DNA of 64,000 nucleotides from Streptomyces djakartensis (GTDB taxonomy: Bacteria > Actinomycetota > Actinomycetes > Streptomycetales > Streptomycetaceae). The position numbers and the translations under genes were made by a program. Numbering within the stretch: the stretch's first letter is position 1; each line of letters begins with the position of its first letter. Of this stretch, positions 56,539 to 63,547 are shown in pieces. Where the stretch lies: positions 124,001 to 188,000 of the forward strand of contig NZ_BMWE01000011.1 of the NCBI RefSeq assembly GCF_014651075.1. Reading direction: 5' to 3'. The notes under the pieces are model-generated. The model was not told the origin of the DNA and made no database searches. It worked only from the letters and a program-made list of their open reading frames with translations.

Positions 56539-57828
56539 GTGAGGGGAACAGAGGGCCACGGAGGCCGCCGACTGGGCGGGGGCACGGCGGCGTTGGCTGT
56601 CGCCACGGTGCTGCTTCCGCTCGTCGCGGGGTGTGGCGGGGGCCATGACGACGCCGACCCCGGCGCCAAGGGCACTCAGGCGACTGCCGGACAGCGGGGC
56701 GGGAGCAAGAACGCGGACCAGAGGAGTGGGGACTTCCCGGACAAGGGTGTGGTCGTCACCGCCTCGTGTTCCGTGCCCGCGAGCAATCCGGCCAGGGTGA
56801 CGGTCACGGGCTGGGATCCGGCGACGTGGAAGCGGACCGTCTCCCGGACCTTCACCGTTCCGGCCGAGGCCGTGGTCGCGGAGGCCGATGACGTCGCCTC
56901 CCCGCTCGTGGAGCTGTGCGCTGACAACTTCCCCGGTGTCGGCACGTCCGAGGACGGGCCGCGCGCCGTCGCCGCCACCCGGCTGCGGCAACTCTTCGAC
57001 AAGGACTTCTCCCGGATGGCCGTCGTCCTCATCGATCGAGAGACCGAGGCGACAGGGGTGGGCTACGTCGACACCAGCGGCAAGCTGACCAAGCTGTCCG
57101 GTGAACAGAGTGAGGACTTCGGTGACACGCCCAAGGAGGAGAACGCCGTCTTCGCCCAGGACGGCAGTGCTGTCTGGTTCACCGAGACCGACTCCTCGGA
57201 TCGCGTGCGGATCGCCAGCCGTTCCGTCGCGGGAGATCACGCGGTAACCGAACAGGCGGGCGGCGATGGCAGTTACATGGACGGGGCCGGCCTCGCGCTC
57301 GCGGGTGACCCGGTGCGCGGGGTCTTCGGCAAGGAAGTCCGGATCAGTCCCGACGGGCGCAAGGCGACGGCCTTCATCACCTGGAAGGGCTACAACGTGG
57401 TCGACCTGCCCCGGCGCAGTGCGCTGCTCAAGGTCGGCGGTGTGAAGGCAAGCGGCATTCCATCCGACGCCGACTGCCACCCCTACGGCTGGGTCGACGA
57501 CAGGACCGTGCTGTGCGGCCCCCGACTCGGCGAGGCCGAGGACCCGAAGCGGAAGAATTCCTTCTGGACGCTGGACACTTCTCGGCTCGACGGCACGGCG
57601 GACACCCCTGAGGGTGCACTGGGTGATCCGATCATCCAGGCGACGGATCGGAAGAACACGGTGCGGGCCATTTCGCCGGACGGAAAGCAGCTGATCTTCG
57701 CCTCGCTCCAGGGCACCCGGCTCGAGTTCTTCACCTCCGCCATCGCTCCCGGCGCAAGCCCGAAGAAGATCGCTGCGGGGGACGCGGACAGGGCGCTGAG
57801 CGTGGGGGAGGTCCTGGAGTGGCGTTAG
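56539..57828 (+). CDS. Lipoprotein with TolB-like beta-propeller repeats
   Basis: A 429-residue predicted lipoprotein. The signal peptide ends in the lipobox VAGC (Cys32), followed by a Gly/Asp-rich spacer. The rest is beta-rich, with repeated xxSPDGRKAT/ISPDGKQLIFASL strands near 255-275 and 375-400, suggesting a WD40/TolB-like propeller sitting outside the membrane. GTG 56539 follows GAGGGGGACAC. The gene ends at the bidirectional hairpin at 57871. No function can be assigned; it lies inside the putative tRNA-Arg island. Confidence 0.78.
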   Translation: MRGTEGHGGRRLGGGTAALAVATVLLPLVAGCGGGHDDADPGAKGTQATAGQRGGSKNADQRSGDFPDKGVVVTASCSVPASNPARVTVTGWDPATWKRTVSRTFTVPAEAVVAEADDVASPLVELCADNFPGVGTSEDGPRAVAATRLRQLFDKDFSRMAVVLIDRETEATGVGYVDTSGKLTKLSGEQSEDFGDTPKEENAVFAQDGSAVWFTETDSSDRVRIASRSVAGDHAVTEQAGGDGSYMDGAGLALAGDPVRGVFGKEVRISPDGRKATAFITWKGYNVVDLPRRSALLKVGGVKASGIPSDADCHPYGWVDDRTVLCGPRLGEAEDPKRKNSFWTLDTSRLDGTADTPEGALGDPIIQATDRKNTVRAISPDGKQLIFASLQGTRLEFFTSAIAPGASPKKIAAGDADRALSVGEVLEWR

Positions 57829-57870
57829 AGGCCGACGTTTATGACGTTCGCCGGTCTTGGACCCACAACG

Positions 57871-57900
57871 AAGGCCCTCACCATCCCGGGTGAGGGCCTT
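57871..57900. terminator. Bidirectional terminator between the lipoprotein and arsC
   Basis: AAGGCCCTCACC (57871-57882) and GGTGAGGGCCTT (57889-57900) with a 6-nt loop, between convergent genes. Confidence 0.85.
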
Positions 57901-57954
57901 CGGCATGCGGGGCTCACGCGGCCCCGACGCCAGAGCGCGGTGGGGCACCGTCCG

Positions 57955-58377
57955 TCATGCCGGAGCAGTGATGCCCAGTTCGGCGAGCAGACCGCGTACA
58001 CGCTGCTCGATCTCATCCCGGATGGGCCGGACCGCGCTGACGCCTTGCCCCGCCGGGTCTTCCAACTGCCAGTCCAGGTACCGCTTGCCGGGGAAGACGG
58101 GGCAAGCGTCGCCGCAGCCCATCGTGATCACGACGTCTGAGGCCCGCACGGCGTCGGTGGTCAGGACCTTCGGGACTTCGGCCGAGATGTCGATCCCCAC
58201 CTCGCCCATGGCCTGAACGACGGCCGGGTTGACTGCGTCGGCCGGGGCGGAACCAGCCGAACGTACCTCGACCTGGCCATCCGCGAGGTGGGTGAGGAAA
58301 GCGGCGGCCATCTGGGAGCGGCCCGCGTTGTGGACGCAGACGAACAGGACCGAGGGGCGGGAGGCAGGAGTGCTCAT
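57955..58377 (-). CDS. arsC: Arsenate reductase (LMW-phosphatase type)
   Basis: A 140-residue cytosolic enzyme reducing arsenate to arsenite. The N-terminal P-loop is CVHNAGRSQM (Cys14), of the actinobacterial CVHNAGRSQ type, and TMGCGDACPVFPGKRYLDW carries the further Cys pair (about 81 and 86) expected for the thiol relay. Reduction is probably via thioredoxin or mycothiol/mycoredoxin in Streptomyces. It is last in arsR-aqpS-arsC (minus strand, 30 bp after aqpS), in the order known from Sinorhizobium meliloti. Confidence 0.94.
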   Translation of the reverse strand: MSTPASRPSVLFVCVHNAGRSQMAAAFLTHLADGQVEVRSAGSAPADAVNPAVVQAMGEVGIDISAEVPKVLTTDAVRASDVVITMGCGDACPVFPGKRYLDWQLEDPAGQGVSAVRPIRDEIEQRVRGLLAELGITAPA

Positions 58378-58407
58378 GGCAGGCGTCTTTCTGGAAGAGC
58401 GGATGAG

Positions 58408-59142
58408 TCAGGAGGAGGCGGGTTCGCGTTCTCCGTGTGCGACGACGACCTCTTCCCCGGAGGGGGTGGGACGTCCGTACACCCCAATGACCGCGCCCAG
58501 CCCGAGCAACGCTCCGGCCAGCTGGGCCGCGACGAACGGGGGGACGGAGGCGGGGGCGATGCCGGCGAAGGTGTCGGTGAAGGCCCGGCCGATGGTCACC
58601 GCCGGGTTCGCGAACGAGGTGGAGGAGGTGAACCAGTAGGCAGCCCCGATGTACGAGGCCACCACCGCCGGTGCGAGGGACGTTCGGCCGACGCGCTCAA
58701 GGCCGAAGACCAGCAGGACAAGCCCGGCCGTGGCGACCACCTCACCGAGCCACAGGTTCGAGGTGGACCGGTCGGTGACGGACCACTTGATCAGCGGCTT
58801 GGCGAACATCGCGTCGGCGAGAACCGCCCCGCCGACGGCCCCGGCGATCTGTGCGGACATGTACACGGCCGCGTCTCGCAGGGTGAGGCCGTCGGCCTTG
58901 CGGCGGGCGGTGAACCAGGCGGCAAGGGTGACGGCCGGGTTGAAGTGCGCGCCGGAGACCGGCCCGAGCAACGCGATCAGTACGGCCAGACCGAAGACCG
59001 TGGCGAGGGAGTTGGCCAGCAGCTGCACGCCCACGTCACGCGACAGCTCGGCGGCCTGGATGCCGGAGCCGACCACGATCGCCACCAGCAACCCGGTTCC
59101 CACGGCTTCCGCGGCGAGCCGGCGGCACAGGGGCGCGGTCAC
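58408..59142 (-). CDS. aqpS: Aquaglyceroporin-type arsenite channel (AqpS-like)
   Basis: A 244-residue membrane channel of the MIP family with six helices and two half-helices. The NPA motifs are GAHFNPAVTLAAW and SFANPAVTIGR; the first helix is TGLLVAIVVGSGIQAAEL. GTG 59142 overlaps the arsR stop (GTGA), so translation is coupled. In ars operons AqpS takes the place of ArsB or Acr3: ArsC makes arsenite, which leaves through the channel down its gradient. Position between arsR and arsC supports this over a general glycerol role. Confidence 0.92.
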   Translation of the reverse strand: MTAPLCRRLAAEAVGTGLLVAIVVGSGIQAAELSRDVGVQLLANSLATVFGLAVLIALLGPVSGAHFNPAVTLAAWFTARRKADGLTLRDAAVYMSAQIAGAVGGAVLADAMFAKPLIKWSVTDRSTSNLWLGEVVATAGLVLLVFGLERVGRTSLAPAVVASYIGAAYWFTSSTSFANPAVTIGRAFTDTFAGIAPASVPPFVAAQLAGALLGLGAVIGVYGRPTPSGEEVVVAHGEREPASS

Positions 59143-59513
59143 GCGCTTGCGCCGGCGCTCTGCGGCGCGGACAGGAACGCGGCGAGCCGGTCCAGGACAC
59201 CGGGCAGCACCCAGTAATACACCCAGGTCCCGCGTCGCTCGCAGTCGATGAGCCCGGCCTGCCGGAGCAGCTTGAGGTGGTGGGAGATGGTCGGCTGGGA
59301 CAGCTCGAAGGCCGGGGTCAGCTCGCACACGCAGACCTCGCCGCCCTCCCCACGAGAGGCGATCATGGACATCAGCCGCAGCCGGACCGGGTCGCCCAGG
59401 GCCTTGAAGACCTTCGCCAGCTCGGCCGCCTGGTCATCGTCCAGCGGCGCCGCGGACAGGCCCGCGCAACAGGCGGCGTCCTGCCCGATCACTTCAAGCT
59501 CTTGATTCGACAT
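59139..59513 (-). CDS. arsR: ArsR/SmtB-family arsenic-responsive repressor
   Basis: A 124-residue winged-helix repressor. The metalloid site in the alpha-3 helix reads EVCVCELTPAFELSQPT, close to the classical ELCVCDL motif that binds As(III) or Sb(III); an extra Cys pair is present at DAACCAG (about residues 14-16). The HTH is SQPTISHHLKLLRQAGLI. It should repress its own operon (arsR-aqpS-arsC) and the divergent arsM through a shared control region. Length is normal. Confidence 0.94.
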   Translation of the reverse strand: MSNQELEVIGQDAACCAGLSAAPLDDDQAAELAKVFKALGDPVRLRLMSMIASRGEGGEVCVCELTPAFELSQPTISHHLKLLRQAGLIDCERRGTWVYYWVLPGVLDRLAAFLSAPQSAGASA

Positions 59514-59522
59514 GCCTCTATG

Positions 59523-59569
59523 TTGACGTTTTTCGATTCAAGGCGCAAGGTTGCATCAATGAACGTCAA
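59523..59569. promoter_or_regulatory. ArsR operator / divergent ars promoters
   Basis: Inverted 8-mers TTGACGTT (59523-59530) and AACGTCAA (59562-59569) face each other across the 105-bp arsR-arsM gap. Each TTGACG can serve as the -35 of one of the two divergent promoters, so repressor binding would shut both. Weak -10 elements follow at about 17-18 bp. Confidence 0.6.
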
Positions 59570-59618
59570 TACAAGCTTGGTCGGGGCACAGTCTTGCCCC
59601 GCCATCTGGGAGTGAATC

Positions 59619-60509
59619 ATGAACGAGCAGTCCACCGACCTGCGCGAAACCGTCCGTCGGCGCTACGCCTCGGCGGCGGTGAAGGTCACCGAGGGTGGCA
59701 GCGGCTGTTGCGGGCCACAGCCGGTCGAGGTCGACGACAACTTCGGCTCGGCCCTTTACGCCGCCGACGAGCGCGACGCCTTGCCCGCCGAGGCCGTCGC
59801 CGCGTCACTCGGCTGCGGCAACCCGACCGCCGTCGCGGAACTGCGCGAGGGCGAACGAGTCCTCGACCTGGGGTCGGGCGGCGGCATCGATGTCCTGCTC
59901 TCCGCCCGACGCGTCGGCCCCACAGGTAAGGCGTACGGGGTGGACATGACCGACGAGATGCTGGCGCTGGCCCTGGCCAACGCCGAGAAGGCGGGTGCGA
60001 CGAACGTCGAGTTCCTGAAGGGCACCATCGAGTCCATCCCGTTGCCCGCGAACACCATCGACGTGGTGATCTCGAACTGTGTGATCAACCTGTCCGTCGA
60101 CAAGCCCGCGGTGTTCGCCGAGACCTTCCGCGTCCTGAAGCCCGGGGGGCGGATGGGTGTCTCCGACGTCGTCGCGGACGACACCCTCACACCGGGGCAG
60201 CGGGCCGAGCGCGGCGACTACGTCGGCTGCATCGCCGGTGCCCTGTCCTTCGCCGAATACCGCCAGGGACTGGAGGCGGCCGGATTCACGGAGGTCGAGA
60301 TCACCCCCACTCACCCGGTTGCCGACGGCATGCATTCCGCGATCGTCCGCGCGGTCAAGCCGGCCACCCGGACGGAGGCGGGAGGCTCTTCCACAGCCAC
60401 CGAGTGTTGCGGCGTAAGCGCCTGTTGCACCCCCGACGAGCAGGCCGCCGATCCGACGGCCACGGTCACCGAGGCCAAGGCCGCGAGCGGCTGTGGCTGC
60501 AGGAGCTGA
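59619..60509 (+). CDS. arsM: Arsenite methyltransferase
   Basis: A 296-residue SAM-dependent enzyme that methylates As(III) to volatile or extruded methylarsenicals. Motif I for SAM is VLDLGSGGGIDVLLSARRVG. As-binding Cys are at GCGNPTA (about residue 67), SNCVINL (about 152) and GCIAGAL (about 203). The C-terminal 50 residues are an unusual Cys-rich tail (ECCGVSACC, GCGCRS), and GGSGCCGPQ stands near the N-terminus; these could hold As(III) before transfer. ATG 59619 after GGGAG. Divergent from arsR. Confidence 0.94.
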   Translation: MNEQSTDLRETVRRRYASAAVKVTEGGSGCCGPQPVEVDDNFGSALYAADERDALPAEAVAASLGCGNPTAVAELREGERVLDLGSGGGIDVLLSARRVGPTGKAYGVDMTDEMLALALANAEKAGATNVEFLKGTIESIPLPANTIDVVISNCVINLSVDKPAVFAETFRVLKPGGRMGVSDVVADDTLTPGQRAERGDYVGCIAGALSFAEYRQGLEAAGFTEVEITPTHPVADGMHSAIVRAVKPATRTEAGGSSTATECCGVSACCTPDEQAADPTATVTEAKAASGCGCRS

Positions 60510-60517
60510 CGGCAGCC

Positions 60518-60529
60518 TTCGAATCCTGC
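60518..60529 (+). repeat. att-like direct repeat, right copy
   Basis: TTCGAATCCTGC, identical to 55860-55871 in tRNA-Arg, 9 bp after arsM. It is followed by GGTACTGCACA and a hairpin similar to the tRNA terminator, as if a decayed tRNA-Arg 3' end. Confidence 0.55.
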
Positions 60530-60546
60530 TGGTACTGCACAGCAGT

Positions 60547-60575
60547 CAGAGGTTCCGGACAGTCCGGGGCCTCTG
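60547..60575 (+). terminator. Terminator after arsM, resembling the tRNA-Arg terminator
   Basis: CAGAGG-TT-CCGGA, loop CAG, TCCGG-GG-CCTCTG with a symmetric TT/GG internal loop, followed by ACGTTT as after tRNA-Arg (GGCGTTT). Confidence 0.75.
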
Positions 60576-60618
60576 ACGTTTGGCCGTCGATCTCCCGCCG
60601 GTGGCCATGCCGCGGAGG

Positions 60619-61509
60619 CTAACCGGTAAGCGTGTTTTCACCCCATGGAGCATCGGTGGATATTTTCCACATGCTTTCGAAGAAGTCGGAGCACGCTCTT
60701 ACCATGTGCTCGGATTGCGGCGTTCCATCCCTGGCGTCCCAGCCTGTCCTTCCCGCCTGAGATATGACTGGATCCAGGAGGATTCGGTCGGGCTGTCCGT
60801 AGGGGAATTCTGCCTCGCGGGCGATGTCGTAGAATGCGAGGAAAGCGGTGTTGTCGCCGATCAGACATGCCTGGAATGCTGGAATGCCAGGGTATGTTCG
60901 AAACTTGATGGAGACTTGTATCTGCGTGTGATCTCGTAGGCGTCTGGCGAAGAAGAGAAGGTGATTCGCGTAGTCCTCGGTTCTTCCTGCGGCATATCTG
61001 CGAAATTCTGGATCGTCGGAGCACGTCCCATCGCTGTTTAGTTTCGATGGAATGTGCATCGGGCCGGACATGTCCGGTGTCAGCACTCTGAACGTGACAG
61101 AGTGGACGCGTCCCGGGGACTCGTGCAGTCGCATCAAGGTTCCGCGCAGATGGTCGAACATCGACTCGCCCGTGTATCCGATGAACCGCACATCGACGAT
61201 GCGGCCGGCCTCGGCTTCCTTGATCAAGACTGCCCGGGAGGTGGGATTTGCGAATCTGGATGGTGATTGCCCTCCTCGTGGTCCATCCGCCAAGTCCTTG
61301 ATCGCGTCATAAAGCACGTATGCGACCAGGCTCAGGAGTGCTCCAGCCGCAAAAGTACTCCCTTGGAGGGCGTCGCCGACAGGCTTGAAGATCTGGGCTA
61401 CCAGGCCAAGCAGGAATATGCCCAGCAAGACGCAGCGTGTGACTATCGGCTCCACGGTGTTCCGTAAGTACCGCGTAATTCCTCGAATTCGACTCGAAGA
61501 ACCGTCCAT
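60619..61509 (-). CDS. Two-helix membrane protein with unknown C-terminal domain, lower GC
   Basis: A 296-residue protein of clearly lower GC content than its neighbours, suggesting recent transfer. Two N-terminal membrane helices (about 24-41, TRCVLLGIFLLGLVAQIF, and 51-70, STFAAGALLSLVAYVLYDAI) precede a soluble domain of about 200 residues. That domain has GRIVDVRFIGYTGESMFDHL and KFRTYPGIPAFQACLIGDNT, which faintly recalls PLD-like or phosphoesterase folds with a conserved strand near FLAFYD. This is weak. Such two-helix membrane effectors occur in some phage-defence systems, but no partner is visible. ATG 61509 is preceded by a GGGGGGG run. Confidence 0.65.
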   Translation of the reverse strand: MDGSSSRIRGITRYLRNTVEPIVTRCVLLGIFLLGLVAQIFKPVGDALQGSTFAAGALLSLVAYVLYDAIKDLADGPRGGQSPSRFANPTSRAVLIKEAEAGRIVDVRFIGYTGESMFDHLRGTLMRLHESPGRVHSVTFRVLTPDMSGPMHIPSKLNSDGTCSDDPEFRRYAAGRTEDYANHLLFFARRLRDHTQIQVSIKFRTYPGIPAFQACLIGDNTAFLAFYDIAREAEFPYGQPDRILLDPVISQAGRTGWDARDGTPQSEHMVRACSDFFESMWKISTDAPWGENTLTG

Positions 61510-61523
61510 GTCCCCCCCAAGGA

Positions 61524-61543
61524 AATCGGGCGCTCGCCCGATT
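61524..61543 (-). promoter_or_regulatory. Palindrome just upstream of the low-GC gene
   Basis: AATCGGGCG-CT-CGCCCGATT has perfect 9-bp arms, ending 15 bp before ATG 61509. It may be an operator or a hairpin in the 5' leader next to the GGGGGGG run. The remaining 61544-61814 shows nothing I can assign apart from the DUF2797 promoter. Confidence 0.5.
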
Positions 61544-61814
61544 GCAACTCTTCATACCCTGTCGGGAACATCAGTACTCGCTGCGGATGCGGTCACCGTC
61601 AGTGCTCTCTCCGCTGTGTCTGCAGGGAGTCGGAGGCGGGACAATCATCCGGGCATGACGCGTGCCCCGGGTGCCGGCTGGCCGGGCGCGGGCGGGCCGG
61701 GCGGGTGACGGAGGTGGTCCTGCCGTTCCGCGGGGACGAGGGCGGGCGCTGACCCCAGCAGGAAGCCGCTGGTGGTGACGCCGTTGTCAGTGGTGCCCTC
61801 TAGTCTCGGCAGAG

Positions 61815-62687
61815 ATGGCACAGGCATGGAAGTGCTCGGGGCTGCGGTGGTCGGCGGAGGGTCCCGAGCTGGTGTGGGACGGTGGGCGGCGCTCCACGCT
61901 GACCTGGGGGAAACGCGTGGCCTTCGGGGTCGCGGAAGGGGGCGGACGGACGTGTGTGGGGGCTCGTGGGCACGCGTGTCCGGCGGGGGCGGCCGTGTCG
62001 GCGCGGAGTACGGGGGCGCGGTGCGAGGAGTGTGCGCGGCTGGACCGGGCGCACTCCGTGGCCGCCGACACCATCGCCGACGATCCGCGGCCGTACCGCG
62101 TGTATCTGGCGTGGTTCGGGCCCGGCATGACCAAGGTCGGCATCACGGCCGAGGAGCGGGGGTCGGCCCGGCTGCTCGAACAGGGGGCCGTCTGCTTCAG
62201 CTGGCTCGGTGTCGGGCCGCTCATGGCGGCGCGGCGGACCGAGGAGTTGCTGCGGGCCGCGCTCCGGGTGCCCGACCGGATTCCATACGCCGAGAAGCGG
62301 GCCGTGCGGGCCGCGTTGCCGGGGACGGCGGCTGAGCGCGCCGGCGAGGTCGCCGAGCTGCACGCGCGGGCGGTGGCGCTCGGCGGGTGGCCTGAGTCGC
62401 TCGTGCGGGAGCCCCTGCGGGTCGTCGATCACGTCGAGGTGTTCGGGCTGGCCGGGCTGCCCACCGCCGTCGGGGAGGTGAGCGAGCTGGTCGCCGGTGG
62501 GGCGGTGAACGGGGAGCTGGTGGCCGCCGCCGGGCCGGACCTGCATCTGGAGACCGGGGGCGGGGTCGTCGTGCTGGACACACGGCTGATGACGGGGTGG
62601 GGGCTGGTGCCCGACGCGGGTGGTGAACTGACCGTTCCCGTGAAGGGGTTCAGCAAGGCTCCGGGCGTGCAGGACGGGCTGTTCTGA
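61815..62687 (+). CDS. DUF2797 family protein (GIY-YIG-like)
   Basis: A 290-residue soluble protein of DUF2797. The N-terminus holds Cys residues that could bind zinc (KCSG, TCVGARGHACPAG, CEECARLDRAHS). The central YRVYLAWFGPGMTKVGITAE with later R-rich segments resembles a GIY-YIG nuclease core. The VPVKGFSKAPGVQDGLF C-terminus is typical. Role unknown, possibly nucleic-acid binding. A TAGTCT -10-like box ends 9 nt before ATG 61815, so the transcript may be leaderless. Confidence 0.82.
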   Translation: MAQAWKCSGLRWSAEGPELVWDGGRRSTLTWGKRVAFGVAEGGGRTCVGARGHACPAGAAVSARSTGARCEECARLDRAHSVAADTIADDPRPYRVYLAWFGPGMTKVGITAEERGSARLLEQGAVCFSWLGVGPLMAARRTEELLRAALRVPDRIPYAEKRAVRAALPGTAAERAGEVAELHARAVALGGWPESLVREPLRVVDHVEVFGLAGLPTAVGEVSELVAGGAVNGELVAAAGPDLHLETGGGVVVLDTRLMTGWGLVPDAGGELTVPVKGFSKAPGVQDGLF

Positions 62688-62725
62688 CCTGCCCCGCGAG
62701 GGCCCGTGGCGTTTCCCAGGCCGTC

Positions 62726-62751
62726 CCTGAGAAACACCTGTGTTTCTCAGG
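62726..62751. promoter_or_regulatory. Near-perfect 26-bp palindrome upstream of the response regulator
   Basis: CCTGAGAAACAC-CT-GTGTTTCTCAGG: 12-bp perfect arms with a 2-bp centre. It lies 38 bp after the DUF2797 stop and 55-80 bp upstream of the response regulator start. The tiny loop argues for an operator rather than a terminator. Confidence 0.6.
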
Positions 62752-62806
62752 AGAATCACAGGTTGTCGAAAGGACGCTCTCAGAGGCCCCCGACACCGTG
62801 TTCACC

Positions 62807-63547
62807 ATGACCACGACCTCGCCCCAGGGGCGCACCGAACTGCTCAGGCCGGACGGGAGCCCCGTCCGAGTGCTCGTGGTGGACGACGAGCTGTCGATCA
62901 CCGAGCTGTTGTCCATGGCCCTCCGCTACGAGGGGTGGCAGATCCGCAGTGCGGGGGACGGCCAGGGGGCCGTCCGGGCCGCGCGCGACTTCCGGCCCGA
63001 CGCCGTCGTGCTCGACATGATGCTGCCCGACATGGACGGGCTGGCGGTGCTCGGGCGGCTGCGCCGGGAACTGCCGGACGTGCCGGTGCTCTTCCTCACC
63101 GCCAAGGACGCCGTCGAGGACCGGATCGCGGGGCTGACGGCGGGCGGGGACGACTACGTCACCAAGCCGTTCAGTCTGGAGGAGGTCGTCGCGCGGCTGC
63201 GCGGGCTGATACGCCGGTCCGGCGCGGCCGACCGTCGCTCCGAGTCCCTGCTGGTCGTCGGCGACCTCACCCTCGACGAGGACAGTCACGAGGTCACCCG
63301 GGGCGGCGACAACATCCACCTCACCGCGACCGAGTTCGAGCTGCTGCGGTTCCTGATGCGCAACCCGCGGCGCGTGCTCAGCAAGGCGCAGATTCTCGAC
63401 CGCGTATGGTCGTACGACTTCGGCGGCCAGGCCAACGTCGTCGAGCTGTACATCTCGTACCTGCGGCGGAAGATCGACGCCGGGCGGGAGCCGATGATCC
63501 ACACCCGGCGCGGCGCCGGTTACCTGATCAAGCCCGCGGCGTCATGA
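62807..63547 (+). CDS. OmpR-family response regulator
   Basis: A 246-residue two-component regulator. The receiver domain (about 20-135) has VRVLVVDDELSITELL (acidic pair), the phosphoacceptor in VVLDMMLPDMDG, LFLTAKD and VTKPFSLEE (Lys). The winged helix-turn-helix (about 150-245) ends VVELYISYLRRKIDA and IHTRRGAGYLIKP. GTG 62798 is an alternative start; ATG 62807 is preferred for its fit to homologues. Its TGA overlaps the kinase ATG (ATGA). It should regulate genes together with that kinase; targets unknown. Confidence 0.94.
   Translation: MTTTSPQGRTELLRPDGSPVRVLVVDDELSITELLSMALRYEGWQIRSAGDGQGAVRAARDFRPDAVVLDMMLPDMDGLAVLGRLRRELPDVPVLFLTAKDAVEDRIAGLTAGGDDYVTKPFSLEEVVARLRGLIRRSGAADRRSESLLVVGDLTLDEDSHEVTRGGDNIHLTATEFELLRFLMRNPRRVLSKAQILDRVWSYDFGGQANVVELYISYLRRKIDAGREPMIHTRRGAGYLIKPAAS

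Noticed and set aside
60511..60545. Intact second tRNA-Arg after arsM
   Set aside because: Only the T-loop and part of the 3' strand resemble the tRNA; the preceding strand, D-arm and anticodon arm are absent, so it is treated as an att-like remnant.
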